A DNA stretch of 64,000 nt from Pteria penguin (lineage: Eukaryota > Mollusca > Bivalvia > Pterioida > Pteriidae). Positions 1 through 12,730 of this stretch are shown piece after piece (the stretch's first letter is position 1; the number at the start of each line of letters is the position of its first letter). The notes under the pieces were generated by a model. The model was not told the origin of the DNA and ran no database searches. It saw only the letters and a program-made list of their open reading frames with translations. Location: NCBI GenBank assembly GCA_035048485.1, contig CM068584.1, positions 58,157,739 to 58,221,738 of the forward strand. Direction: 5' to 3'. Both the position numbers and the translations under genes were made by a program.

Positions 1-2010
1 AAGAGAAAGATATCGCAAGATTTTTTTGACAGTTTTGTTTCCATTTTTGTCTATAGGGAAGAGAGAATTTTCTTATATGACAATCGTTGTGTTACATTAA
101 GTTAAACGTTGAATGAAATTAGTTTTAACGAGAATCTAGTATAGGTAATAATGGTAAACTGTACATAATGTTCTTGCAGATAACGCGTTCCAGGAGAGCG
201 TTTGTAGAAGAGAAATCTCGTACTCTGCTTCTGTTAAGTCCGTTTGTTACAAAAAGACCTTTAAGTACAGCAAAGATAATGATTAGATTACCATCTGCAT
301 CCGAGATATATCCTGAAAGAGCCATCGATATATTCATATCGCATCTATGATAAATTATATGCATACAAGTTTTCCCACTTTCGGGCAATTGAAAAAAACC
401 CTTTCGTACGATTTTCCGCAGAGTTGTATCGGCACATATGTCTAATTGAAGCACAATCCATCAATAAACTGCCATGTAGACCATTTACCCACGCAAAAAC
501 GCACACTATATTAATAATCTCTGAAATGTGTTATATTCCTTCAGAACAATTTACGAATTTTATGTCTCTAAACTCGCTGAACCCACAACATCCTGAAGTT
601 CGATCCAAAGGTCATATTGGCGCGATCGCAGAGGTAAGCTGTTTATTATACATTTTAATTTTCGGCAAAGGTGCGTTGAAAAAAGTAGGGGGTGGTTAGA
701 AGTATCTCTTTTTTATTTGATATTCATTTTAACTTAGAAATTAACATTGATTTAAATTTTTCCAGCTATAAATTGTTTAATAATTTTTAATGAAAAGAGA
801 ACTTTATTCTATTTTTATTTAAAAAACAAATATTTCAATCTTCTACAAGAAATAGGCGACAGAGCCTGAACCACTTGACTACAATGACAAAATTGCTGAA
901 AATTTCATTGGTATTAATATCAGTTTTAAACGCTACGTGCTATGAAAATTAATTTTTTCCTCTTACCTTTGGTGGCCACTCTGTGGTACTTGGACTTGCG
1001 TCCAAATACAGATTCCTCTCATTCGACGTCCCTTTCCAGGACCGTGGTTTTGATTACATCATTATGGTATTGGACCTTTACTTCCCGGATATAGCTCGCC
1101 CACTGCACATTCGAGTAACCAATACCTGCACGGTTTCAAGATATGAAATGATAAATCGAATAATATCAGAAATGTCTAACTTTGATCTCTCGAAAAATGT
1201 GTCGTTGAATGCCGAAAACTCGTGGCTGCGATTGTTTTTTCATAGAAATGTTTCTCCGGTAGTCTTCTTCTTAAATATGCAAACATAATCTGGAGGGACT
1301 CAATTTTTCAAATTTGACATGATGTCCTGTTTAATGTTTGTTCTTTTAACACAAGATTGGCATGGCATAAATAATGCATATACAAACACAATAAAGATTT
1401 ATTTATACCGTTATTTTCATTTTACTTATACTGAAGATAAGGAAAAGGTGTCTTGTATTAGACTATGGATTATGATTTAGAATATGGGGAAATAAAATAA
1501 AAATCCTCTGTCTCAGCAGTATGATAGGAAGTCATCATGGAACTGTTAATGACGCAATAATTCGAAAAAGCACACAGGAAGATCAATAAAACTTGCGAAT
1601 CAGGCGTAGATTCCACACCGAATTTCGCTTGCCAATTCATCGAGTCAATTTAATAGGTAATGATTTCATAATATTTTCATTTAACCTATTACATAACTAT
1701 TTATTTTATATTATTATCGTACTTATATTATTTTTTCGTCTTTCCCACAAAGGCTCAGTTTGTTTAATATTGCTTTTAATACCTTTCTATGAGAATAACT
1801 TTTATTTTCATCTATTGTTGAAAAATCCGTAAGTTACTCGAAACAAATGATAAAATTAATATTCCGTGAGAGATATTGCATTTTAAGAGCCTGTGGGGAC
1901 GTGGTATCAAGAAACAAAGAATTAGAAAAATCATTACAATGCCATCACTGGGCAGACAGGGGAAACACGTCAGGAACATAACAACAAAGGAAGCATCCAG
2001 GAGAGGGAAT
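1..2010. other. AT-rich DNA, no recognised gene
   Basis: I recognise no gene here. The longest open frames are 110 codons on the minus strand (125-454) and 101 codons on the plus strand (983-1288). Neither has a motif or a family I know, and both could be chance or old repeat-derived frames. There are no obvious terminal repeats or microsatellites. Confidence 0.5.
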
Positions 2011-2019
2011 ATCGATTCA

Positions 2020-2591
2020 CTAATTATATTTTATACCATATGTGTGCATACGGTGAATATGGAATCTGTATACATTTAAACAAGTGTCATTACAAACTTC
2101 ACAATGTACACCTACGTTTTCTATGAATTTGAAATATTTTTTCGCAATGTCCATGAACAGAATCTTATAAATTTCATCTGATGTATCTTTTGCCTTTTCT
2201 GATGGTTTCTTGCCCATGGGCTGGTGGTTGTGTTTCCTCATTTCACGACTCTTCAAACTGTTGAAATATACATATGATTTTTCACAACAACGACATTCTA
2301 AGCGCCTATCATTTTCTGCCATTGTCCAATAATCTTCTGGATGCATTTCATCTAACAACACTGCACGCATAACTTCCAGCACATTGTGGTTGTCTTGAAA
2401 GAAAAATGTCTTGACCAGACTTTCAATTCTCCATCCAGCCAGGCTATTTGTCCTCTTTTGACATGTTTAAAATCTATCAGGGAGTGGAATTTTGTCACTG
2501 GCTGACTGCATATTGAAGTGATGCAAGAACATGACACAACAAATAGCATCAAATACCAAGTAATACAACATTTTGTATGGCGGGTAGGCAT
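2020..2591 (-). pseudogene. Cys-rich (zinc-finger-like) ORF remnant
   Basis: A minus-strand frame of 120 codons (2020-2382) overlaps a second frame of 79 codons (2352-2591), which suggests one reading frame broken by a shift near 2370. The first carries a CRCCEK pair followed 14-19 residues later by an H/N-rich segment, then a second pair, CEVCND, with HIHRMH near the C-terminus. This spacing resembles atypical C2H2 or knuckle fingers found in invertebrate transposon-encoded proteins. I do not recognise the exact family. No intron or terminal repeat was identified. The alternative is an unknown host exon. Confidence 0.35.
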
Positions 2592-2950
2592 TCTTCACTT
2601 TCCCTTTAACATATCTCACGTATATTCCTGAATTAGTATGCTGGGCTGTATGTCAGCCTTTGCTATGACCTTAAATATATGAGCAATCATGTAGACAGAT
2701 TAGGATAGTATTACCTGTATTACGTTATAAAATTCGTCTGGTGTCTTTCAGTGCTAGTGTACTGATCTCAATATAGACTGATTAGTGGTTTTGGAGTGTT
2801 AATTTATTTTTAAAATCACATTGAATAATATTGCAGTAACTCAGTTATGCGCCTAATTACCCAGAGTCCAAATCAGCAGCTATTGCTTTTTTTAATATAT
2901 GATCATCCCTGAGGCTTCACAAGTACAAATATTGGAATAAAATACAGTCT
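2592..2950. other. Short gap without recognised features
   Basis: Nothing recognisable lies between the Cys-rich ORF and the LINE target site. Its right edge is the left copy of the LINE target-site duplication. Confidence 0.5.
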
Positions 2951-2967
2951 TCCATACTTGTATTTGA

Positions 2968-5385
2968 GATTCCATTATAATTCCTATTCCAAAAACAGGA
3001 AAGGATCATACTGATCCCATTAACTATAGGCCAATATCATTAACTAGCTGTGTATGTAAAACCTTAGAACGAATGATTAATGATAGACTTGTCTGGTTTT
3101 TGGAACATAATAATTTACTTACTGATATTCAGTGTGGTTTTAGAAAACACAGAGGTACTGTCGATCATCTTACTCGTTTAGAATCATATATTCGTGATGC
3201 TTTTATAAATAAAGAACATGTTGTATCGATATTTTTTTGATTTAGAAAAGGCATATGATACAACTTGGAAATATGGTATTTTAAAAGATTTATATAATAT
3301 GGGTCTCCGAGGTAACTTGCCAATATTTATTTCGAATTTTTTAAAAGACAGACGGTTTAATATTCGACTAGGTGCTCATACGTCCAATTGTTATGAACAG
3401 GAGTTGGGTGTACCTCAGGGAAGTATATTATCCGTTACTCTGTTTAGCATTAAAATTAATAGTTTAGCTCAAGTTTTGAAACATGATATAGATGGTTCCC
3501 TTTATGTTGATGACTTTCTAATATGCTGCCGAGGGAAAAATATGAATGTGATTGAGCGGAAGCTTCAGCTTTGTTTGAACCATATCTTCCAATGGTCAAT
3601 TGAAAACGGTTTTAAATTTTCGAAAAATAAAACTTCTTGTGTTCATTTTTGCCAGAATAGGCGTTTACATAATGACCCAGAACTGTTTATGGACGGTAAT
3701 CAGATTAAAGTAGTGAATGAAGTTAAATTTCTTGGACTTATTTTTGATAAACGATTATCGTTTTTGCCGCATATCAGATCTTTGAAAGTAAAATGTTTAA
3801 AAGCTTTAGATATATTAAAAGTTTTATCTGGGGTGCTGGAAGTACAACCTTGCTCCAGCTTTATAGATCGCTGGTTCGATCGAAGCTGGACTATGGTTGC
3901 ATTGTTTATGGTTCGGCCAGAAAGTCCTATTTACAGCTTCTGGACACCATACATCACCAGGGCTTACGTTTGAGTCTTGGTGCTTTCAGAACCTCACCTG
4001 CAACTAGTTTATATGCTGAAGCTGGGGAACCATCTTTAAATGAAAGAAGACTGAAACTTACTTTGCAATATGTAATTAAACTGTATTCAAATTCTTCGAA
4101 TCCCGCTTTTGATTGCGTTTTTAAACCAAAACATGAAATTTTATACAATAGTAAACCCAATAGTATTAAAAATATTGGATTACGGGTTCGACCACACATT
4201 GAAAAGACTGGAATTAGATTATCTGATATAGCAAATTATGAAATACCTTCTTCACCGCCTTGGTTGATGAAAAAATCGAACGTTATACTGAAATTATCAG
4301 ATCATAAGAAAATTGATACGAATTCTTTGAAATATCAACAAATGTTTTCAGAAATAAGATCTTTGTATTCGGAATATAAATCATACTATACTGATGGTTC
4401 CAAGGATGATGGCAGAGTGGCAGCTGCTGCAGTAACTGATACCGATATTTCTTTATCCATACGTTTACCAAATAATTGTTCTATATTCACAGCTGAAGCT
4501 AAGGCTATACTTTTAGCACTTGTTCATATTGAACAAAATAAACACTTTAAGAGTATCGTTTTTTCTGACTCTTTATCATGTCTTCAAGCTATCAAAAATT
4601 TCAATACTAGTAATCCCTACATCTTGAGGATTTTAGAAAAGGTAAATTCTTTGTTGTCAAATAATTTTGACATTATATTTTGTTGGCTTCCTGGACATAC
4701 GGGATTCGTAGGTAATGTTAAAGCTGACAAAGCAGCAAAAGAAGGATTAAATAGACTAGATATCGTAGGTAAAATACCTTACACAGATTTTAAACCATCT
4801 ATATTGAATTGTATTGATGCTTTGTCACAAGAAAACTGGGACCATGAAGATAATAATAAACTTCATGATCTGAAGCCGATTTTTAAATATAGAATAAATT
4901 ATCATCATTCTTGTCGTAGAGATGAAATTGTTACTTGTAGACTCCGCATTGGGCATTCTTGGATAACGCATTCTTACCTTTTAAAGGAAGAGCCTCGTCC
5001 AGAGTGTATCCCTTGCGGATGTCTATTAAGTATTAAACATATATTGTTGGAATGTGCAGACACTGCACACATTCGAAATCAGTATTATACTGTACAAAGT
5101 ATGAATGAATTATTTGAGAGTATCAGTATTTCAAGAGTTCTAGATTTTTTGAAACAAGTGAACCTATTCAATAAAATATGATATATTGAAATGTAACGTA
5201 TTATAATTGTGTATATATGTATATTTTAGTATTATCATTTATATGTAGATACGTTATACAATGAGAGCTGGTCTTTCCTAAATATTTTTAATTGCTCTTT
5301 TTAATTTGGTTTATGTTAGCTTGTAACCGTCGCCATATGGGTGAAATATTCCCGGTGCGACGTAAAACAATAATGTATCTATCTA
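2968..5385 (+). mobile_element. 5'-truncated non-LTR retrotransposon (LINE, RT + RNase H)
   Basis: The insertion is bounded by a perfect 17-bp direct repeat, TCCATACTTGTATTTGA, at 2951-2967 and 5386-5402, the hallmark of target-primed reverse transcription. The 5' end begins inside the RT domain, so the endonuclease and first ORF are missing. The 3' end is a roughly 100-bp untranslated tail containing CGCCATATGGGTGAAATATT and ending in ATCT repeats rather than poly(A). The same tail occurs alone at 44395-44492, and a related tail ends the tRNA-derived SINEs in this window. The RT plus C-terminal RNase H order points to the I/Nimb-type side of the Jockey-I LINEs; this subfamily assignment is inference. 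Confidence 0.93.
2980..5181 (+). pseudogene. LINE ORF2: reverse transcriptase and RNase H
   Basis: Reading frames in order: 2980-3230 has the RT fingers motif NYRPISLT and GFRKHRGT; from 3218 comes FFDLEKAYDTTW (catalytic block A), then GVPQGSILS and the YVDDF catalytic box near 3505; from 3793 comes the RT thumb/C-terminal region, then RNase H with YTDGSKDD (about 4388), the AEAKAI block, DSLSCLQ, and LPGHTGFVGNVKAD with the final active-site Asp, and a C-terminal Cys-rich segment (CIPCGC...H...C). Two frameshifts break it: one extra T in the seven-T run at 3232-3238 and one near 3830. No in-frame stop is seen otherwise. It would synthesise cDNA at a nicked target in the nucleus. The N-terminal endonuclease is lost by 5' truncation, so the copy is dead. 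Confidence 0.93.
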
Positions 5386-5402
5386 TCCATACTTGTATTT
5401 GA

Positions 5403-6230
5403 AATTAAATATGTATACCATCACACGATGCCAATCTTATGTCTTTGATATAAAGCCCTCTGATCTTTTGAATAGTGTATCCACATTCCGCAGTGATTGC
5501 TGTTCACATTGAATTCTTTCGTCCGTTAATGTAACCTAATATACAGACAGTCAAATGCTGAAATATTTGTCCGTGCGACTTTTGAAATCAGTCCTCTACC
5601 AAAATTGAATGGTTTGATATGTAGTCACACATGTACATTTACAGTGTCTTTCACTATGTATTGTATTTACCTCCGAGAAAAACTTCTTCTACAGTCACTT
5701 CTTCCTCTGTTACTGGAACATATGATATCGATAGCTGATTTAAAAGATTGATTACATCTGCAATTTCAGTTTCATTGCAGTCAAGAGGCCATGGGAAACT
5801 GAAAAGCAACCCCCACCCCCACCCCCCAAAAAAAGGGTTTTAAAAGTATCAAAGAAATGAAATAAGAAACATCGTTAATGTATCTGCATTGAACGATTTA
5901 TGATATACTGCTCAATGGCAGTTAGAGGCTTTACTCATATAGCGACACGGAAGCAGGAGATAACCAATTTCAGAAATCATACTGGCGAAACCGGGTGTCA
6001 AATTCGGGATTTCTTGCACCGCAAGCCAAGTACTGAACCACTACACCATTTCGATTCCCATTTCAAGCCAAGATCTCGGCACAGTAACGTTGCATTGACG
6101 AAGACGACAAAAAAGTATGTGTTTTCTTTTACTTCGCATATTTTAACAGAGTACAATGTTTGAATGTTAGTATGTATGAAAAATAATTACCTTATAATTG
6201 GAAATTTTATAAGTGCGCAAAGCGCCCGCA
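5403..6230. other. No recognised gene
   Basis: Only a C-rich tract (about 5806-5826) next to an A-run stands out. An 87-codon plus-strand frame at 5900-6163 has no recognisable motif. Confidence 0.5.
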
Positions 6231-7054
6231 ATGAAATTAAGATTTTATGAGCAGAACTGAAGTAAGGTTTAATAATGTATTCTCCTTGACCTCCGGTGAC
6301 TCAGTCTATTTTAAATACGGGATCTCGCGAGATCTTCTGTCTTGCTTGAGGCTGACAAACGTAATATGCGGCATTTTCTTTCTTTCTTTTTAACCATTGT
6401 GAATTATGTATATGTACCTCCTCTTACAACAACACTATGGTGCAGACATTACAACAATATATACATGTAATACTGCTCGTCTGTTGAGCATTGTGGGATA
6501 ATTATCATTCAATTTCCCAAGAACACCCTCCTGATTTACGTCACATGACGTCAGTTACTTGCTCCCGTATTTTACATTATAATTTTCTTAAACAATGATA
6601 GAATCATAAGCTTCAACTGTCCAATGGACATTATATTCCAATTTCCCATCATGTCTTTCCCTGTCTGGAATTGCTCAAATAATGCTATAAAACAAAATAT
6701 TCATTCAAGACTTTTATTTTCATCAAAAATTAGATTTTTGTTTTGGTCACAACACTTCTGACTTGCACTTCTGTCTTTACTGTAACTGTGAAATGTGCCC
6801 TCTCTGGGCAAGTACATGTATAATCAAAGTATTGAGCTCGTTGTCTCACTGGCCATTTTCTATCCCATTATGTCCAGATGGTAGATACACCAGTCACCCC
6901 TCACTTCGCACTCCTACATAAAAGAAACACATGCAATTTAGACTTCTTTACATGGGAGAGGTGGGTGGGATAGAAGTACCTTACTTCAGTTCTGCTCATA
7001 AAATCTTAATGTCCAATTTCATTTCGCAGAACTGAAGTAACGTTTAATAATGTA
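6231..7054. repeat. Perfect 33-bp inverted repeat plus a third direct copy
   Basis: A 33-bp sequence at 6236-6268, including GAGCAGAACTGAAGTAAGG, is repeated exactly in inverted orientation at 6978-7010. A third copy, in direct orientation and nearly identical, lies at 7025-7054 and includes the TTTAATAATGTAT that also follows the first copy at 6268-6280. The inner 710 bp holds no ORF of note; it contains a CRE-like TGACGTCA near 6547. This looks like a small non-autonomous TIR element or a duplication of its end. No clear target duplication was found. Confidence 0.7.
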
Positions 7055-8139
7055 TGTTCAACGTAACTAATATATGTGGTTTCTTTCCTGTAATAAGTCA
7101 CAAATGTTTTTTTTTTTTTTTTTTTTTTTTGTTTGTTTTGGGGTTTTTTGGTTTTTTTTTTTTTGTGTGTGTGTTTATTTTTCTGTTTGGGGTTTATATA
7201 TATTACTATTATTATTTATCACGTAAATCTAATTTCAAAATAGTCTGTGCAAATTCATTTTTTGATGTATCTATTGTATCAGGTTTACGCCACTACGTGA
7301 AGTGACTTATTATGAATAAGTTTTATTGAAGTTGTCCATTTCATGTAGATCGAATTATTTATCATTCTAGTCATCTCGTTGAATTACGAATATTTGCCAC
7401 TCGCAAGGAAGTATTTGTGAATAGTTTGCCTACTGGCATTGAGGGAGTAAGCATCTTTATCCACTAACACTGCTCTATGATATAAACTGAATAGACAATA
7501 TGTTGTGTTTTCACATATCATTTACGTTCACAGCACAAGCCTATGTAAAATAAGGTATAGGGATTGTTTGAACATTATGGTTGATTTGCAATCTACCTCT
7601 CTTCGAGCTTATATTATTGTGAATTACGTGACCTTAACGACTGATTTACATTCTGCCTTTTCATTGTGATAATCTGAAGCTAAACAAGTTTTGAGGTGAC
7701 AAAGTCTGAAGTTTTATAGAAATTCTGTATAAGTGTGGCTGTCAAGATCTCCTTACAAATTACTTTTTCATATCTGAACAGGATATGTTATATTTTAATA
7801 TGCCCTATAATGATTTTTTAAAATGAATGAAATTAATTTTGAGTCTTTTAAAGATGTAAATTTTTGTATTCTTTGAAGTTTGTCAAAATAACAAGATTTA
7901 ACTTAACCTATAAAAGAAGTCCATTTTACAAGGTAAAATATAACAAAGACAACTCCATATCATAATGTGAATTGCATTATAGGGCACTGCAAGACAACAT
8001 GTATATACTTTCAATTCATTTCAACATTACTTATGTTTATAATCATATATCAATCATGAAAGTACATCTAACATATATCAACCACTTCACATTCTCAGTT
8101 AGATGACGCTGAGTGATTAAAATATATTATGAGAGAAGT
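7055..8139. other. Low-complexity T-rich DNA, no gene
   Basis: Contains a 25-T run at about 7106-7130 and a T/G-rich stretch to about 7195. The 83-codon frame through it is an artefact of the T-run. Nothing else was recognised. Confidence 0.6.
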
Positions 8140-9284
8140 TAACGCTGGGGCCATTTTTCATCTTAGCCATATTCTTGATGAAGGTCAAGAGGAATGAGAA
8201 TGGTGAGAACACAACATGCTCACGATTCTTGTACCTGGTAGCCTCAGTTGTCCACTTATCCTGTAAATTACTTGGCCACTAGTTGATTAATTCCAGTAGG
8301 AGAATCGAAGTATCCAATCTGCGACTAAGTCAGCGAGGCTGTAGAGCTTTTTAAACTCACGGTAGCCTATTTTGGGGAATGATGCAATCTGATGTTTAAG
8401 GGAGTTATCTATGAGCTATGGGGCTCCAAAGCGTTCCTCCATTCTTTCCCGGATAAGCTGTAGTGCCGTGACTGGATCATCGGAGTTACATCTACGGATA
8501 GTAGCATCCTGTACTCTCCGTACCAAGCCATCGTATCAAAAGATCCAACTCTTCTGTCGGGTTGCAAAATAAGAGACTGGAATGTTTGCTTCCAGGTTCG
8601 GTAAGAACTTGGATTGTCATCATACTAAGTGATCCTTGCCAGAATCACATCCCTTTTCAATAGAAATTTCATCATATCTCCAATTGCAGATTTCGGATCA
8701 GCAGATGAGGCACTCGGTTGTAGTGGCTGGTTCACGGGCGAATTGGGGTTCAGTTTGGTGTGAGAGTGTAACCAACCCCCCCTGTTGCTGCAGTTTCTCC
8801 ACTCAAGGAACTTGACGGAAGAGCAATGACATATTCCTGCGTATATGACTATCGGAAACTTCAGATGTTAGCCGAAAACTTGGACGTCTCATAGCTTCAA
8901 GTTCCGCACGTCTAGCTTTGTCTGAGCTTCTAGTTCAGCTTTACGGCGGATAAGATCGGCTTCCTGATCAAGATAGCGCCTCCTCACCATAGCAGCCTCC
9001 AACTTGCCCAGTTTCCTCCTAACTATACTACTTTTTGACGACGAAATACCTCGCGAAGAACGAACTGATCTGTTTTCAGTAGGAAGTCTATCAGCTAAGG
9101 GAGCGCATGCTTTGCTGAATCTTTCACTATCTGGATAGTGTTCATCAGGGGGAAGCTTCATGAGCACCTTGATTCTGTTAAATGCTACATCAAGTTTCAG
9201 ATCATAGTGGTGCTTAAATCGACGATGACGTTCTTCCTCATCACCACTGTCTGTTAGTCGAGTGTTCAACAATACAACAATCAT
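8140..9284 (-). pseudogene. BEL/Pao-type retrotransposon gag remnant
   Basis: The minus-strand frame 8889-9284 (131 codons) has a Ser-rich hinge (SSRGISSSKSSIVRRKLGKLE) followed by a charged coiled-coil (LEAAMVRRRYLDQEADLIRRKAELEAQ), the usual start of BEL/Pao gag proteins. Further 3', in shifted frames, are a KFLLKRDVILARI-like segment near 8625-8680, a WKQTFQSL segment and, near 8145-8265, QDKWTTEATRYKNR and FSPFSFLLTFIKNM. This is the conserved gag order as I know it from BEL/Pao elements of fish and invertebrates. Several stops and frameshifts separate the blocks. No protease, RT or LTR was found in the window, so this is an isolated fragment. Confidence 0.75.
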
Positions 9285-10373
9285 TGAACCCCCAGACTTG
9301 TGACCACATTGGTGATATTCCGGTAAAAGTATCGTCTCATCGTGACCTTAATTCCACTAGAGGTGTTTTAAGGGACAGAGAAAGGATTTTATTAAATATG
9401 TCCGATGATGAAAATCTGTGCGAATTGAAGTCGACAGGTTAGTGCTGTTAGACGGTTTGTCATTAGGAAAAGATGGTAAGGAAATCAAAACAAACACGTT
9501 TCTTTTGACTTTCAAAACATCGGTGCTTCCATCAAACATAAAACTTGGTTAAATAAAAGCCAAAATAGAAATGTATATTCCATCTCCATTACGATGTTTC
9601 ACTTTTCAGAAATTTGGACATTATAGATTCCATTGTGAGGGATAAATAACGTGTGATCGATGTGGTCACCAGGCTACGTGTAAAGAGGTTTTCAATGAGG
9701 TGGATGGTGAGGTCTTGCTGGTTTTGAATGACCCTGACTTTGATCAACCATGCCAGGCTACACCTTGCAAGGATCAATTTGAGAATAAACCTTACCTTGT
9801 CTCGGTATAACAAGTTGTCAGGGATTTCTGTGTTGTGTTTGTATCATGGTTATCATCATAGCAATACATGAACATGCATTTAAGACTAGGACCAAATATT
9901 TACACAAATTTCTCAGTAATACTTTACCTTTGAGAAATATTCTACATTTGTTTAACGTCTTGTAATATGATGTGTCTTTTAATATAACTAAGCTTAGAAA
10001 ATAAAACAGTTGAATTCATTGATTATTATATACCACTTAATATCTTGCTCAATATATTTGATCTGTATTTTTTAATTAAAATGCAATTGAATGTCAGATC
10101 TTAAATATTTAAATTCTAATGAAAATAAAACGATAAGTCTCATTTAAAAAAAAGCATCTGCAATGAAGCAACTCTCAAGATGTATTTTCTTCAAACCTAT
10201 AGATAAATCGTAAATGATCTAGACTGAAAAATGATGTACATGAACTCTTTTATTACAGCTTTAATGGTGGCTAGGCATAATTATATATGAATGTTATATT
10301 TTTGTAGGAAAGATTCTCTTGCAACTGCCTTGAGAGAATCTAAAAAAGAAAGAATCTGGAGAAGAGAGACAAA
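9285..10373. other. No recognised gene
   Basis: Two short minus-strand frames (9357-9539 and 9589-9813) carry no motif. The rest is AT-rich with no repeats noted. Confidence 0.5.
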
Positions 10374-10688
10374 TGGCAAATGTTGGTTTGGCTGATTGTT
10401 CCACAAAAGCTAAATGCCTTGTCTATGATGTAGAAAAACCGAAGGATATGAAAGTTGGCAACACAATTATGTTCATAAATGCCGTAACCAAAACCAATCC
10501 TAACGCGGTGTTGTTACGAAACAAATCAAAGTGTTGAGAACAAGGAGAATGGAAGTAGGTGAAATGATTGTGAAAAAAAAAAGCAGGAGAAATAGCCAAT
10601 TCAACTGTGAAAGAACTGTCCTTGGTTGATGTAAAGAAATCACCAACGAAAACAATGTGCTCTGTGCAAGCCCAGATATTATTTGTAA
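10374..10688 (+). pseudogene. Exon-like ORF resembling transposon OB-fold proteins
   Basis: From the ATG at 10374 the frame reads MANVGLADCSTKAKCLVYDV, then a KVGNTIMFINAVTK segment and NPNAVLLRNKSK. After a frameshift near 10535 it continues through a Lys/Glu-rich helix to KELSLVDVKKSPTKTMCSVQAQI, ending at a good donor (ATTATTT|gtaaga near 10687). The hydrophobic strand pattern and the phrase order resemble multi-OB-fold, RPA-like proteins common in mollusc genomes and often linked to mobile elements. This is recognition from memory and not certain. No further exons were traced, so it may be a dead fragment. Confidence 0.35.
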
Positions 10689-11169
10689 GAATACTAATCA
10701 ATGTGTTTTTCTTGGGGTTTTTTTTGCTGGATTGTAAAGCAGTTCTGGCCTGTGGATTGACAGTGTCCGTCTCTCAACATTTTGGTAACCTTTTGTTTTT
10801 ACATTTGTTCTTTATAAATGGTAATGAGTACTGACTTTATACTCAACATATAAATGGACATTGATCAGTACTATCCAGCTGCCAGTATTGCATGTAGCCT
10901 CGACCTTTAGGATCTGATAGATGACAATATTTTCAAAAATGTCATCCAGAAAATGGAGGACAAGGTTCCATTTCTGCTTCAAATTTTAACAACGCCTTGT
11001 TGAGAAAAACATATAAAAAGGTATATTAGATCAATCTGAGGGTAGAATTTCCACTTAATGGTCAACAAGGGTGACTCACATGTAAACTCTCGCTAAAGTG
11101 TGTACAGGCAACCTTGTGTGTAAAACAAGCTTAAATTAAATGTGTGGTAGCAAAAAAAAAAAACCCTTC

Positions 11170-11590
11170 TCATCTGAACTTCAGTTTCGAAGCAGCATGC
11201 TTGATACTGATGCTCTGTTGATAGCTTCTGTATGGTGAAGTCTTGAAGTATGGATGGGTGAAAATGATAGATATGGTATACGGATTGAGCTCTGCACTAG
11301 TAGATAATTTGACCAAGCACCCATACCTTTTGTCGATGTATTGTTTAAAATGTTTGCTATCCAGAGAAAGGACACATGATATATGATATATTTTTTGTTC
11401 GTCAACGACTTCATCTGGCCCTCCATAATAGCCTTGATTCTGGCTCATCGTTAATGGTGTTAAATGGAAAATTAAACATTGTCCATAACCCGTAGGAAGG
11501 TCAGCGACATAGTCTCTTACATCACCAATGCTGCACAAAACATCTTTCTGTTTATCTCTGAGGACAATCCTACTGACGTACTTGTCAATT
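11170..11590 (-). CDS. Unrecognised ORF, possible exon
   Basis: A minus-strand frame of 122 codons runs 11538 to 11170 and stays open upstream to about 11590 (DKYVSRIVLRDKQKDVLCSI). The composition looks protein-like: mixed polar and hydrophobic residues with IGDVRDYVADLP, YIDKRYGCLVKL and YTISIIFTHPYF segments. I cannot assign a family, and no neighbouring exon is obvious. It lies about 500 bp downstream of the OB-fold-like exon but on the other strand. It could be a fragment of an unknown mobile element or host exon. Confidence 0.3.
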
Positions 11591-12730
11591 TCAGATAATA
11601 TGCATTAATCGAACGATGCAATATCTGTGTATGAATGAGGAATTTCATTGGTTGAGGATTTTCATTCATGAACTGGACTGCGAGTAAAGGCTAAACTGAA
11701 ATTTGTGGGAGAAGGGGATAGGGGTGCGAACGTGTTAAAGGATTAATGCAGGCATTTTGAACTTTATTTATAAGATAGTTTTACCTCAGTTCGTTATGTG
11801 ACGGCATCGGAATAAATTTGTGGCACTTCTTTAATTCTTGCTATATATTATAAAGCCTATGAACGGATCTAGTTGTTTTTAAGAAAAAAAGAGGATTGTA
11901 GCTTACAATGACCACTAACTATTTTCCAATATTCAGTTCTGTATGGTGCAGCTATAAAAGTGCATTTGCTGCTCATTCATTTAGTTTCGGATCTTTTTAA
12001 AAGATACAACGAAACCAACGAATTTCTCTGTTTAAGTTTCACAATGAAATTGACGTCCTGCATCATGACATTCAAGACACATGGTGTGATAACATACGAT
12101 ACCTACATTTTTAATTTATTTAGATCGACGATGCAGTGCCCCGGGCGTTCATAACATGAGGTATGATTGAATTTCCCCGAGTTCAAGATCTTTCACGACT
12201 CATAAGGGCAACAAAATACATACAGATATACATTTTTACATGACATATATACACATGTCTGCGATACATATATACAATACATATAGAACTATATACTATG
12301 CAACCAATGTTGAAATGTTTACTTTAAAGTGTTGAGAGGGAATAAAATCTTGTTCGCCAAGTTCATAAGCCAATAAGTAAATTTACCTTCATCGGATCTA
12401 ACGATAATGAATATCAGTGCAGTTTGATCAGGGACATATATCGCATGAATATACACCCCTACTATGATACACAGAGGCAAATAATAATAGCTTTTTTATA
12501 TTGGGTATACTTAGTCAGTGTAGGGCACAGGATGTTTAAATATACAGAATGTCAGTGTCAGTTTCCCTCACAAGTTAATATAAGAACTGATGGCAGCCAT
12601 GTATATGTATTCAGACATACTTCAGGAATTCTGTTATCATTGTAACTCCCTAGACAAGACCAAGGAGCTGGGTAAAGTGGATATGTTTGTTACAGGGCTG
12701 GATAGCTCACTAGGGTGTAAGCTATGGCAA
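11591..12730. other. No recognised gene
   Basis: AT-rich. The short plus-strand frames 11960-12154 and 12424-12645 have no motif. Imperfect ATACATA-rich sequence lies at 12210-12300. Confidence 0.5.

Noticed and set aside
7054..7305. 83-codon Phe-rich membrane-like protein
   Set aside because: Produced by translation of the long T-run at 7106-7130.
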